Assembly: GCA_026416665.1 (NCBI GenBank)
Contig: JAOAET010000030.1
Location: 1 to 61,676, forward strand
Length of the DNA: 61,676 nt
From: Candidatus Omnitrophota bacterium
GTDB lineage: Bacteria > Omnitrophota > Gorgyraeia > Gygaellales > Profunditerraquicolaceae
Direction of reading: 5' to 3'
Shown in pieces: positions 53,530 to 61,676 of the stretch (position 1 is the stretch's first letter; each line of letters begins with the position of its first letter). Both the position numbers and the translations under genes were made by a program. The notes beneath the pieces were generated by a model. It was not told the origin of the DNA, did no database searches, and saw nothing but the letters and a program-made list of their open reading frames with translations.

Positions 53530-54372
53530 ATGAGAATAAGAATAAGTTGTAAAATTGAAAAATTCCCCATCATCTACCGCCATCGCCTTCTGGCCATTAT
53601 CAAAGAAGCTCTAAGACATTCTGACTCTCAATATAAAGAACAGCTTTATCCTGACAAAAATACAGAACTCTCCAAAAGGACCAAGCCTTTTACTTTTAGT
53701 ATTTCCTTACCTAAATTTAATTCCAAAGATACAAACTGTGGCTGGAGAAAAGAAAAATTTTATGTGGATAAAAACTATCCAGCTGTGGAAGAGCTAGTCT
53801 TTTATTTTCCTTCATCAAGTAGTCTATTTTGGGATATAAGTTCAAGCGACAACCTCTTTATTATAAATCTATATAACGGACTTTTGGCAATGAAGGAATT
53901 CATTTTTGATGATTTAAACGGTACAACAAAAATTACTTTTGAGAATGTTTTTATACTCAAAGAACATAAGATAAATTCTAATGAAGTTATTTTTAAAACA
54001 AAATCTCCTATAACAATAGAAGATAAAAACGGCACGCCAATTTTACCTACGCAGGAAAATCTAGTAATTTTTAACAGAGAATTTAATGCCATACACGAAA
54101 AGATTTTGAAAGATTTAAGAACAAATAATAAGAAAGAAAAAGATGGCCTATATCAGGAGTTAGAGTTTGTGCCACTAAAAATAAAAAAACAAGTAGTAAA
54201 ACATACCCTGACTGGCTTTAGAGAAAAAACTGGCAAGCCCTATATGGCTTTAACTACTTTTGAGGGCTGTTTCCGATTAAAAGGCGACCCAAGGGATTTA
54301 CAATTCTTGTATGAAAGCGGAATAGGTCTACGCACCGGACAAGGTTTTGGAATGGTAGAGGTGGTAAGATGA
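53530..54372 (+). CDS. cas6: CRISPR pre-crRNA endoribonuclease Cas6 (type I-B)
   Basis: A 280-residue RAMP protein processing pre-crRNA. Two ferredoxin-like halves are expected. The C-terminal glycine-rich loop GIGLRTGQGFGMVEVV is the Cas6 signature. The N-terminal MRIRISCKIEKFPIIYRHRLLAIIKEAL carries a candidate catalytic His near residue 18. The start lies directly after the attenuator-like hairpin and lacks an obvious ribosome binding site, so the hairpin may also affect translation. It overlaps cas8b by four bases. It should cut the 29-nt repeat at the right end of the window to leave an 8-nt 5' tag. Confidence 0.88.
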   Translation: MRIRISCKIEKFPIIYRHRLLAIIKEALRHSDSQYKEQLYPDKNTELSKRTKPFTFSISLPKFNSKDTNCGWRKEKFYVDKNYPAVEELVFYFPSSSSLFWDISSSDNLFIINLYNGLLAMKEFIFDDLNGTTKITFENVFILKEHKINSNEVIFKTKSPITIEDKNGTPILPTQENLVIFNREFNAIHEKILKDLRTNNKKEKDGLYQELEFVPLKIKKQVVKHTLTGFREKTGKPYMALTTFEGCFRLKGDPRDLQFLYESGIGLRTGQGFGMVEVVR

Positions 54373-55652
54373 ATTGGTGGTTAGATTTAGGAAGAATTTA
54401 TTATAACGAGTTAACTAATGAAGAAGAGGACTGGGAAGCTATTGCAGGTAAAATAACTGAAAAAATAGAAGAATATCAAAGTAAATTTGAGAGTGAAATA
54501 GAGCAGAAAATAAAAAAAATAGAAGAAGAAAATAAAAATACAGGGGGAAAAACTAACAACAAAAAAATGACAGGAAAAGGTGTAGAGATTGAAGAAAGAG
54601 ATAAGAAAAAACAAGAAAAAATAAAAAATTTATCCAAGAAAAAAGAAAGATTAGATGCTTGTAGGAATTTAATTTCTAAGACTCTCTTGAATAACCCTAT
54701 TTTTAACAAGGGACCACATGGATTTGAAAATTCTAAAAAACGATTAAAAAATTTTCTTGAAAGCAATGAAGCAGAAAATAATGAAGCAAAAAGTTCAAAG
54801 GCTAATTGTGTTTTTTGTGGCAATGAAACTGTCACCTCAAAAGAAAGTTTAGCAACGCGCGCATGGATAGTTAGCGGAGGATGGGAAAATTCATCTTTGT
54901 ATGCTGCAGGAGGAAGACTTCCACCGCGGATTTGTCTTAATTGCCGCAAACTATCTTTACTTGCTGCTTTTAAGGCATATGATTTATTTTTTAAAAATGG
55001 ACTGCCGTTCATTATTTATAACGCTGACTTATCGTTATTTAAAAAGCTGTTAGACAATTTAGTATTACGCAAAGATATAAATTTAAATTTTGAAAAAGTT
55101 TCTGCTACCTTTATTTCTTTGGGAAGTACATTAGTTTATCCGCGCTTTGATAATCAGGGTAATATAGAAAGTTTTGATTTAAGACCTCTTTTACCAAAAG
55201 AGTCTCTTTTGCTTATGAAATTGGCTGGAATTATAAGAAATGATAAAAGAAAAGAAAGATATATTCTTGATTTGGTAGCAAGATACAAGAATAGATTAGC
55301 TGAAAAACTGGTTATTGATTTTTTAAGTAGACAGTCTCCGTTGCAGAAAGCCGAAGTTATTTCGGTATTTTTTTCTTTTTTGGAAGCTTATAAAGGAGGT
55401 GTAAATATGACGGATTTTTTTAAACTAGGAGAAGAATTAGGCAAAGCACTTGAGGATAAGGCCTATTCTGTTGCTTTAAAATTATATAAATCTTTTAAAG
55501 AGCCAATCCAATTCCAGCAGTACTTGATAGGTGCTTACATTTATTTAAAAAGACCAGTTCCACAAGAACTCGTTCAGATTACGAAAACCAGCGATAATTC
55601 ATTAGCATTTATTATGGGTATATTAAGCACAGTAAAAAAGGAGGTAAAATGA
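54369..55652 (+). CDS. cas8b: Cas8b, CXXC-CXXC (Cst1) type large Cascade subunit
   Basis: A 427-residue protein of the Cst1 family. Two zinc-knuckle-like pairs are visible, CVFC (Cys147, Cys150) and CLNC (Cys189, Cys192), the hallmark CXXC-CXXC spacing. The N-terminus is highly charged and Lys/Glu-rich (residues 45-100). No Cas11 gene is separate; in I-B systems a small subunit can arise by internal initiation within cas8b. ATG 55407 (MTDFFKLGEEL), preceded by a perfect AAAGGAGGTG, is a striking candidate for that. It overlaps cas6 and cas7 by four bases each. Confidence 0.85.
   Translation: MNWWLDLGRIYYNELTNEEEDWEAIAGKITEKIEEYQSKFESEIEQKIKKIEEENKNTGGKTNNKKMTGKGVEIEERDKKKQEKIKNLSKKKERLDACRNLISKTLLNNPIFNKGPHGFENSKKRLKNFLESNEAENNEAKSSKANCVFCGNETVTSKESLATRAWIVSGGWENSSLYAAGGRLPPRICLNCRKLSLLAAFKAYDLFFKNGLPFIIYNADLSLFKKLLDNLVLRKDINLNFEKVSATFISLGSTLVYPRFDNQGNIESFDLRPLLPKESLLLMKLAGIIRNDKRKERYILDLVARYKNRLAEKLVIDFLSRQSPLQKAEVISVFFSFLEAYKGGVNMTDFFKLGEELGKALEDKAYSVALKLYKSFKEPIQFQQYLIGAYIYLKRPVPQELVQITKTSDNSLAFIMGILSTVKKEVK
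55407..55652 (+). CDS. Possible internal-start Cas11-like small subunit within cas8b
   Basis: Inside cas8b, TATAAAGGAGGTGTAAATATG places a near-perfect Shine-Dalgarno eight bases before an in-frame ATG at 55407. Initiation there would give about 81 residues (MTDFFKLGEELGKALEDKAY and on), mostly helical. Internal translation of Cas11 from cas8 genes is established in I-B, I-C and I-D systems. Here it is inferred from the ribosome binding site, size, position and helical look; no homologue was compared. Confidence 0.6.
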   Translation: MTDFFKLGEELGKALEDKAYSVALKLYKSFKEPIQFQQYLIGAYIYLKRPVPQELVQITKTSDNSLAFIMGILSTVKKEVK

Positions 55653-56650
55653 AAGGTATAACTTTAACGATGGTTGTAAAATTTATCGGAACACCTTCTA
55701 TGGGGGAGGGTTTGGGGGCAAATATCAATCCTATGAAAGTATTATCTACTGAGTTAGGAGATTTTGCTTATCTTTCACCGAACGCTGTTTTTAGACAACC
55801 TTTAATGGAATATTTTTTAAAAGAAAAAAGATGGGAATTAAAGGAGGGTGAAAATATAAGAATACCTCATGATAAGAAAGGTTCCGACAATAAAGAAAGA
55901 GCCGAAGAGGATAAAAAACCTATTCAATTTATGGGCTACGCCCACAAAGACCATTATGCTGATATTTTTGGTTATTTGTATACAGAGGGAGAAAACTCGC
56001 GCAAAAGAAAATCTCCCTTGGGGGTTTCTTATGCAGTAAGTTTAATGAATTTTAGTAATTGCTTAGATTATCGCACTAATCTTGGCTTAGTAGAACTTTC
56101 CGGTTCAACAGATAATAAAGGACAGATGATATTTCAAAGAGAAATAGATTTGAATTATTTTGTTTATACTCTCACGATTGATTTAGAACGTATAGGTAAA
56201 GAAGAAAATCAGAAGAAAAATGGAAAGCAACAAGAAGCACCACAAGAAGACAAAGTAGAAAGGACAAAAGCAATATTAGAAGCAATACCTTATTTAACTA
56301 TCCAGAGAAACGGTGCTTTGGTTGGAACTTTAAGGCCACATCTTGTGGTTGGTGGTATTTTTGAAAAGAAATTTCCCTATTTTATTGATGCAATTGTTTG
56401 GGATAAAGAGAAAAAGAAAGTTAAAGCTCAGCCAATTAATGACATTATCAAGGAGTATAACCTTAAAACAGATAAAAATAATAAAACAGATAAAAATAAT
56501 CTTTTGGTATTTGGTCTACAGGAAGGTTTTCCTTTGGAGGAAGGTTTAGATATAACTCCTATACTCAAACCCAAGGAAGCGATAGATAAAATAGTTGACT
56601 CTATAGATGAGAATAAAAATAATATATGGCCGGAGGAAAAACAGAAATAA
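55649..56650 (+). CDS. cas7: Cas7 (Cst2/DevR) backbone subunit of Cascade
   Basis: A 333-residue RAMP. MKGITLTMVVKFIGTPSMGEGLGANINPMKVL is close to the Cst2/DevR opening, and YLSPNAVFRQPLMEYF, SLMNFSNCLDYRTNLGLVELSG and ALVGTLRPHLVVGGIFEKKFPYF follow. Cas7 copies line the crRNA spacer. A low-complexity repeat KTDKNNKTDKNN lies near residue 275. AAAAAGGAGGTAAA before ATG 55649 is a strong ribosome binding site, consistent with high expression of the backbone subunit. It overlaps cas8b and cas5. Confidence 0.9.
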   Translation: MKGITLTMVVKFIGTPSMGEGLGANINPMKVLSTELGDFAYLSPNAVFRQPLMEYFLKEKRWELKEGENIRIPHDKKGSDNKERAEEDKKPIQFMGYAHKDHYADIFGYLYTEGENSRKRKSPLGVSYAVSLMNFSNCLDYRTNLGLVELSGSTDNKGQMIFQREIDLNYFVYTLTIDLERIGKEENQKKNGKQQEAPQEDKVERTKAILEAIPYLTIQRNGALVGTLRPHLVVGGIFEKKFPYFIDAIVWDKEKKKVKAQPINDIIKEYNLKTDKNNKTDKNNLLVFGLQEGFPLEEGLDITPILKPKEAIDKIVDSIDENKNNIWPEEKQK

Positions 56651-57393
56651 TAAAACTGGAATTACGGGCTAAAACAGCACATTTTAGAATTTATTCTAAC
56701 CAGAATTTTTGTGACTCGTATCCCTTGCCTCCTCCTTCTACGATATTAGGGATTTTACAAGAGGTATTAGGCATAAGACCGCCTGAGCCTTTGATTTTAG
56801 CAATAAAGGGAAGCTTTGAAAGTATATTTTTTGATTACAGAACATTTTTAGAGAAACCGCTTGAGTTAGACCTGCCTAAAAGAAGAGAACAAAATAAAGA
56901 ACATAGATTTTGGATAGAAAAGTTAGTCCATCGTTCTGTAACAACAAAACCCCTTTTTATTAAAGTGCTCTACAATCCTTCCTATTCTATATATCTTTAC
57001 TCTCCATCGCACCATTTATCTTATCTTAATAAACTCAAGGAACCCGAAAGATTTATTTCTTTAGGAAGAAGTGAAGATTTAGCAATGATGAAAGTGTCAG
57101 CTGTGGAAGTAGAAAAGAAACGGGCTGATAAATTAGATAAGATAAAAATTGAGAACTCCTATTTACCAGTTAAAGTCTACGGAGCAGTAAGTATATTTTT
57201 ACCTATTTGTCATTTAAATCAAGATAGAAATTTAAGAATGGAAATGTGTTATTATGTTAAAGAAGCAATTTCATATTATGAAGGAGAGTATTGGCAGGTA
57301 AAAGGCGACAAAGATAACTTCGTTTGGCTTGTAAATTACGAAGATACAGAGAAAGGAAATTTGCCAAAATTATACCACTTAAATGGAAGATAA
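56626..57393 (+). CDS. cas5: Cas5 (type I-B/Cas5t)
   Basis: A 255-residue RAMP that binds the 5' handle of crRNA in Cascade. ELRAKTAHFRIYSNQNFCDSYPLPPPSTILGILQEVLG is the Cas5 N-terminal signature (PPPSTILGIL). ERFISLGRSEDLAMMKVSAVEV holds the typical glycine-rich LGRSED loop. It overlaps cas7 by 25 bases and cas3 by 11 bases. Confidence 0.9.
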   Translation: MAGGKTEIIKLELRAKTAHFRIYSNQNFCDSYPLPPPSTILGILQEVLGIRPPEPLILAIKGSFESIFFDYRTFLEKPLELDLPKRREQNKEHRFWIEKLVHRSVTTKPLFIKVLYNPSYSIYLYSPSHHLSYLNKLKEPERFISLGRSEDLAMMKVSAVEVEKKRADKLDKIKIENSYLPVKVYGAVSIFLPICHLNQDRNLRMEMCYYVKEAISYYEGEYWQVKGDKDNFVWLVNYEDTEKGNLPKLYHLNGR

Positions 57394-59665
57394 AATTTTT
57401 GCCAAAAGCAATCCTTTTCAGGAATTACATGTCCATACACAAGAGGTATTAGAAAGAGCCCAGAAAGAATTTGATTATTTTATCAAGCAAGGTTTAGAGA
57501 TTGAAAACCAGATCAAAGATGCTATTTTGCTAACCTGTTTTGCGCATGATTTGGGAAAAGTATCCAAAATTTTTCAGGATTCACTAAAAAACAATAATAA
57601 AATATATGTTCCCCATAATCTTATTTCAGTTGCTTTTTTGCCTTCACTTTTTAAGACCTTTTCATCCATAGAAAATTTCAAAAAAATAATAATCTATGCT
57701 GTTGCCTTTCATCATAAGAATTTTCTTCAATTAAGTGATTTTATAATTGGTAGTAAAAGAAGCAGTGGTTATGGACTTGAAGACGAACTGATAGACATAA
57801 AACTAAACAGATTAAACTTCCTTTGTCCGATGGTTAATTTATTTAAGAAGTCATTTAATATGTCTTGGCAACCCGATATTGATTTTGATATTTTAAATAA
57901 CATTCAGGAGGTTATTTTTGATTTAGAACCTTTTGATAAAGAATTAATCTATATCAAAGGTATACTTCATCGTGCAGACCATATCTCTTCTGCTGGCATA
58001 GCGGAAGAAAATCTCTCGTATACAAATGAAGAAGGTTTTAAAAAATTGACAGATAAGATTAAACTAAAAGGGTTTCAAGCTCAAATTAGAAACAGACCCT
58101 CTTCTATGATTTTAATTGCTCCTACAGGTAGTGGTAAAACTGAGGCAGCGTTATCTTGGGCAGGAAGTAGAAATAGAAAAATAATTTTTACTTTACCTAC
58201 CCGGGCTTCAGTAAACGCAGCATTTACTAAATTACAGGGATACTACGGAAACGATGTAGGACTTTTACATGGTGAGGCAGGAAGATTCATATATAAAATG
58301 TTAAAAAATGAATATAACGAAAATGAAGCGCTACAAGAAAGTATGCATGAAATAACGCTTGCCAAGAATCTGCTTAAACCAATTATAGTCACAACTATTG
58401 ACCAGATATTTTCCTTTGCTTTTAGAGTACATCAATACGAAAAGATACTTATGGGGTTGTCTGGAGCAAGTTTAATTTTAGACGAGTTAGATTCCTATTC
58501 TTTTTATACCATAGAGGTTTTGAAAGAAGCTTTAAAAATAGCTAAAAAATTTGATATCGTTCCTCTAATAATGTCTGCTACTATTCCGAAATTACTTCAA
58601 GATGAATTTGTGAATGAAAAAATAGTTGAACATGAAGGTATCTATATCCCTACAAAACAAGAACTTCAGCTCAACAACGATGCTTCACATAAAGTAAACA
58701 TATTAGATGGAGATATCACCAATATCACCAAATGTGGTTCCGAAATCAAAAATTTAGTAAAGGAAAACAAAAGCATTTTAATTGTGTGTAATACTATTAA
58801 AAAATCAATTTCAGTTTATGAGAATTTAAAAAATTTGGGGTTAGGAGTTCCTTTAAACTTATATCATTCTTTATTTACTTTTGAAGATAGAAATAATAAA
58901 GAAAAGAAAATCACAGAGTATGATGAAACCGGTAGAAATACAGGGATATGGGTTACTACCCAAGTAATTGAAGTTTCTTTGGATTTAGATTTTGATGTTT
59001 TGCTGACTGAATTGGCTCCTTTAAATGTTTTGATTCAGAGAATGGGAAGATGTTATCGCAAAAGAAAAGGCATCGGAGAAGTTTATCTTTGTTCAAAATT
59101 ACTTGATGAAAAAGGAGAGAAATTTTTCTTTCCGTATGGGGATAAATGGGATAAGGGGATATTGCTTGAAGAAAGTTTGGAAGCATTAAAAGCATTAAAA
59201 GATAGAAATATAAATATTATAAGATTACAAGAAAAAAAAGAAATACTTGATAATTATTTTGAAAAAATTTGGGAAGATAAAAAAATCAAAGATGCTAAAA
59301 ATAGGGCAAAGGAAATAACCAGTGCTTTTTTAAATGTAAATCTTACAATGCTTGAGACACTTAAAGAGGACGAAGTAAGCCGATACCTGAGAGAATCAGG
59401 TATTACTTTAACAGTAGTTCCAGATAATTTGCTGAATGAAGATGAAAGGAATAAATTAGATGGTAATTACAAATGGCAAAGCAAAGAAGAAAAACTATTG
59501 TTTTTGAATACCATAAAAGAAAAATTTATTTCAGTACCCATTTATAGTGTTATAAAATTCCGGAATTATTTTACAGAAACAGAATCCGGTATCTTTCTTA
59601 CTAGGTTAGAATATACCGAAGAAAAGGGACTTAATTTAATAGAATTACCATCAAACTTTTTGTGA
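57383..59665 (+). CDS. cas3: Cas3 HD nuclease-helicase
   Basis: A 760-residue effector that unwinds and degrades target DNA after Cascade binding. The N-terminal HD domain has LHVHTQEVLERAQK and CFAHDLGKV with His55-Asp56, and AFHHKNF downstream. The helicase part has Walker A APTGSGKT (246-253), Walker B DELD (367-370), MSATI, and motifs V-VI WVTTQVIEVSLDLDFDVLLTE and LIQRMGRCYRKRKG. HD and SF2 motifs both look intact, so interference should be functional. Confidence 0.94.
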   Translation: MEDKIFAKSNPFQELHVHTQEVLERAQKEFDYFIKQGLEIENQIKDAILLTCFAHDLGKVSKIFQDSLKNNNKIYVPHNLISVAFLPSLFKTFSSIENFKKIIIYAVAFHHKNFLQLSDFIIGSKRSSGYGLEDELIDIKLNRLNFLCPMVNLFKKSFNMSWQPDIDFDILNNIQEVIFDLEPFDKELIYIKGILHRADHISSAGIAEENLSYTNEEGFKKLTDKIKLKGFQAQIRNRPSSMILIAPTGSGKTEAALSWAGSRNRKIIFTLPTRASVNAAFTKLQGYYGNDVGLLHGEAGRFIYKMLKNEYNENEALQESMHEITLAKNLLKPIIVTTIDQIFSFAFRVHQYEKILMGLSGASLILDELDSYSFYTIEVLKEALKIAKKFDIVPLIMSATIPKLLQDEFVNEKIVEHEGIYIPTKQELQLNNDASHKVNILDGDITNITKCGSEIKNLVKENKSILIVCNTIKKSISVYENLKNLGLGVPLNLYHSLFTFEDRNNKEKKITEYDETGRNTGIWVTTQVIEVSLDLDFDVLLTELAPLNVLIQRMGRCYRKRKGIGEVYLCSKLLDEKGEKFFFPYGDKWDKGILLEESLEALKALKDRNINIIRLQEKKEILDNYFEKIWEDKKIKDAKNRAKEITSAFLNVNLTMLETLKEDEVSRYLRESGITLTVVPDNLLNEDERNKLDGNYKWQSKEEKLLFLNTIKEKFISVPIYSVIKFRNYFTETESGIFLTRLEYTEEKGLNLIELPSNFL

Positions 59666-59670
59666 AAGTT

Positions 59671-60195
59671 ATGCAAAACTCTTTGGAGGAGATAAATTCT
59701 GCCAACATCCGTATTACCGGCATAAAAATTAATTATCTTTATATCTGCGAAAGAAAACTTTGGTTTTTTGACAGGGGCATTCAAATGGAAAAAACTTCTG
59801 ATAAGGTTTTGTTGGGGAAATTAACTGAAGAATACTCCTATCCCCAACAGGAACATAAAGAGGTATTAATAGATAATCTTATAAATATAGATATTGTGGA
59901 GGAAGATAAAATCAGAGAAATAAAATATAGCAATAAAATGAAAGAGGCCGACAGGATACAATTGTTATATTACCTTTATTATCTAAAAAAGAAATTGAAC
60001 ATAGAAAGAAAAGGAATCATTAATTATCCAAAGATGCGTAGAAAGGAAGAAGTGATTTTAACTGAAGAGGCAGAAAAAGAAGTAGAATCTGCTATCTTTA
60101 AAGTTGCGGAAGTTATAAAGATGAATAAACCACCTTGTTTTATAAAAAAGCCATTCTGCACCAAATGTGCTTATTATGAGCTGTGTTTAGGATAA
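59671..60195 (+). CDS. cas4: Cas4 exonuclease
   Basis: A 174-residue RecB-family Fe-S protein assisting spacer selection and PAM trimming. YLYICERKLWFFDRG carries the N-terminal cysteine and Arg; EIKYSNKMKEADRIQLLYYLYYL has the catalytic E-x-K and Gln; KKPFCTKCAYYELC has three C-terminal cysteines for the cluster. The track begins at GTG 59662 overlapping cas3; ATG 59671 is also possible and is used here. Next to cas1 it forms an adaptation module. Confidence 0.9.
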   Translation: MQNSLEEINSANIRITGIKINYLYICERKLWFFDRGIQMEKTSDKVLLGKLTEEYSYPQQEHKEVLIDNLINIDIVEEDKIREIKYSNKMKEADRIQLLYYLYYLKKKLNIERKGIINYPKMRRKEEVILTEEAEKEVESAIFKVAEVIKMNKPPCFIKKPFCTKCAYYELCLG

Positions 60196-60198
60196 GGT

Positions 60199-61176
60199 AT
60201 GAGACCGTATTATATATTTTCCAATGGTAGAATAATGCGTAAAGAGAACACAGTATATATTGAGAATGAAAAGGGCGAAAAGAAGGGAATTCCTATTGAA
60301 GATATAGACGTTCTACATTTATTTGCTGAACTTGATTTAAACACTAAATTTCTAAACTTTTTGTCACAGCAGAATAAACTTCTACATATATATAATTATT
60401 ACGGTTATTATGCAGGTAGTTTTATGCCAAGACAAAAAGATGTTTCTGGAGAATTGGTCGTTAAACAGGTTATGCATTATTTAGATAATGAGAAGAGATT
60501 TTACCTTGCTAAATGCTTTGTGGAAGGAGCAATTTTTCATACGAAAAGAAATCTTAGGGAATATGAAGGAACAGAAGAAGTTCAGAAAAAAATAGAAGAA
60601 GAGATGCTTGGCTTACAAAAAGCAGAATCAATTCCCGAATTAATGAGTTATGAAGGTAGAGTAAAAGACTGCTACTATCATGCATTTAACATTATTTTAA
60701 AAAATGACTTCAAATTTATTAAAAGAGAAAGACAACCGCCTTCTGACCCCCTTAATGCACTTATTTCTTTTGGAAATTCACTTGTTTATACGACAGTTTT
60801 GTCTGAAATTTATCATACCCAACTCAATCCAACAGTAAGTTATCTTCATGAGCCTCGGGAGAGAAGGTATTCTTTAAGTCTAGATATTTCTGAAATTTTT
60901 AAGCCACTGATTTGTGATCCTATTATCTTTAAGCTTGTTAATAACAATATGCTTAAGAACGATGATTTTGAAGAAGATGTTGAGTGCTGTTATCTCACTG
61001 CGACGGGCAGAAAAAAATTTCTTAAAGAATTTGATGAGAAAATTTCAAGCACTGTAAAACACAGAAAACTGAAAAGGAATGTTTCTTACAGGACTATTAT
61101 TAGATTAGAATGTTATAAACTCATAAAACATTTTCTTGAAGACGAAACCTATGTTCCTTTTAAGGCGTGGTGGTAG
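60199..61176 (+). CDS. cas1: Cas1 integrase (type I-B)
   Basis: A 325-residue spacer integrase. The metal-binding residues are visible: Glu152 in YEGRVKDCYY, His217 in YLHEPRERRYSL and Glu232 in LDISEIFKP. The N-terminal beta domain starts MRPYYIFSNGRIMRKENTVY. It follows cas4 by three bases, and its stop abuts the cas2 ATG. With all ligands present it should be active. Confidence 0.96.
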   Translation: MRPYYIFSNGRIMRKENTVYIENEKGEKKGIPIEDIDVLHLFAELDLNTKFLNFLSQQNKLLHIYNYYGYYAGSFMPRQKDVSGELVVKQVMHYLDNEKRFYLAKCFVEGAIFHTKRNLREYEGTEEVQKKIEEEMLGLQKAESIPELMSYEGRVKDCYYHAFNIILKNDFKFIKRERQPPSDPLNALISFGNSLVYTTVLSEIYHTQLNPTVSYLHEPRERRYSLSLDISEIFKPLICDPIIFKLVNNNMLKNDDFEEDVECCYLTATGRKKFLKEFDEKISSTVKHRKLKRNVSYRTIIRLECYKLIKHFLEDETYVPFKAWW

Positions 61177-61443
61177 ATGGCATATTTAATAGTTACCTAT
61201 GATGTAGAAGAAAAAAGAGTAAATAGAGTAAGAAAAATCTTAAAAAAGTATTTTATGTGGGTTCAAAATTCAGTTTTTGAAGGAGAAATTTCTGAAGGGA
61301 AACTTGAGAAATGCCGAAGAGAAATCCTTAATTTTATTAATACAGAAACTGATTCTGTATATTTCTACCATCTAGAAAACAGGCTTAACTACTATAAGGA
61401 TATTTTGGGAGTTGAGAAAGATATGACTGATAATGTCATATGA
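61177..61443 (+). CDS. cas2: Cas2
   Basis: An 88-residue ferredoxin-fold subunit of the Cas1-Cas2 integration complex. MAYLIVTYDVEEKRVNRVRKILKKYFMWVQNSVFEGEIS has the conserved Asp9 in YDV and the WVQNSVFEG segment. It begins immediately after the cas1 stop. The CRISPR leader begins directly downstream. Confidence 0.95.
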   Translation: MAYLIVTYDVEEKRVNRVRKILKKYFMWVQNSVFEGEISEGKLEKCRREILNFINTETDSVYFYHLENRLNYYKDILGVEKDMTDNVI

Positions 61444-61647
61444 TTGCATCGAACTTAATTTTTGTATTATTGCTATTAACTAATTGGGGCGTGTAGAGTT
61501 AGAGTTTTTTCATAAGAAAAATAAAAAAATAATTGAAAGTTTGATGCAAATTTGTTACGGTTGAAGAAAAAGAAGTGTGCTATAGTGAGAAGTTAACTTA
61601 TTTATTTTTTTATAGTTATATTTTTTATTATTATTCTCAGGTAAAGG
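61444..61647 (+). promoter_or_regulatory. CRISPR leader region
   Basis: A 204-base AT-rich stretch with no ORF between cas2 and the first repeat. It has runs of A and T (ATAAAAAAATAA, TTATTTTTTTA) and an extended -10, TGC-TATAGT (61578-61586), whose start near 61593 would transcribe into the array. This matches the usual leader placement: cas2 on one side, first repeat on the other. Confidence 0.65.
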
Positions 61648-61676
61648 GTTTCATCTGAACCATGTGGGATATAAAG
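61648..61676 (+). CRISPR. First CRISPR repeat (array truncated at window end)
   Basis: The last 29 bases, GTTTCATCTGAACC followed by ATGTGGGATATAAAG, have the length, GTTT start and ATATAAAG end of type I-B repeats, and follow the same pattern as the well-known clostridial GTTTTATATTAAC...ATGTAAAT repeat. Only one copy is in the window because it stops exactly here. Cas6 would cut eight bases from the 3' end. Confidence 0.75.

Noticed and set aside
54476-55012. Minus-strand ORF of 178 residues antisense to cas8b
   Set aside because: It is rich in Phe, Ser and Leu, as expected from the complement of a Lys/Glu-rich AT-rich gene, and no domain is seen.

Overview
The window reads as a chromosomal segment of a low-GC, Gram-negative-type (diderm) bacterium. 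An outer membrane is implied by LptE, a BamD-like TPR protein, Lnt, Lgt, a CsgG-like lipoprotein, an LpxL-type acyltransferase and many lipobox proteins. Several traits would fit Candidatus Omnitrophota or a similar uncultured lineage: short GspG-type pseudopilins with a DDGN tail, many truncated housekeeping proteins, and a SUF-like SufC/SufB pair. That placement is inference, because no 16S rRNA gene is present. Genes are tightly packed, mostly on the + strand, often with 1-30 base overlaps.

Layout. 1-8.7 kb: a partial PEBP-family gene, glycogen phosphorylase, a small ACT-like protein, a class II aldolase, rlmN, a GDSL lipoprotein, two separate pseudopilin genes, and a small operon (UPF0251 protein, UPF0718 permease, redox-active disulfide protein) behind a sigma70-type promoter and a perfect 22-bp palindrome. 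8.7-12.5 kb: a gene-poor gap with possible decayed coding sequence, tRNA-Leu(CAA), a peptidoglycan-binding lipoprotein, tRNA-Ala(GGC), a fluoride riboswitch with terminator controlling a CPA2 antiporter, nfo and a CheY-like regulator. 12.5-26 kb: leuS, ComEA-like, truncated ComEC, BamD-like, lptE, holA, rpsT (convergent), murJ, short uvrC, ogt, a PEGA protein, a membrane glycosyltransferase and a PilT/PilU ATPase. 26-38 kb: prfB with the canonical +1 frameshift site, secA, lnt, an MFS transporter, a CDF transporter (minus strand), adenosine-specific kinase, LpxL-like acyltransferase, bioY, a HAD phosphatase and a CsgG-like lipoprotein. 38-50 kb: a 26-residue basic ORF missed by the ORF track, ZIP transporter, PP-loop enzyme, AmrS-type radical SAM, ArsB/NhaD permease, ferritin-like/VIT1 protein, L-lactate dehydrogenase, PNPOx-like, glutaredoxin, trxB, lgt, sufC/sufB, an AbiGi-like protein and a glycine-zipper lipoprotein.

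50-53.3 kb: the most unusual gene, a complete elongation factor G (about 694 residues) fused in one frame to an N-terminal membrane helix, a long coiled coil and an acidic linker (1092 residues in total).

53.4-61.7 kb: a complete type I-B (Cst/Tneap-like) CRISPR-Cas operon, cas6-cas8b-cas7-cas5-cas3-cas4-cas1-cas2. It has its own promoter and a structured leader that ends in a terminator-like hairpin immediately before cas6. The window ends exactly after a 29-nt sequence that looks like the first CRISPR repeat, preceded by an AT-rich array leader, so the array itself lies just outside.

Regulation visible in the sequence includes a fluoride ON-switch, RF2 autoregulatory frameshifting, a TGAA-N6-TTCA palindrome, a probable attenuator on the cas operon, and several promoters whose -10 box is so close to the start codon that the mRNA should be nearly leaderless.
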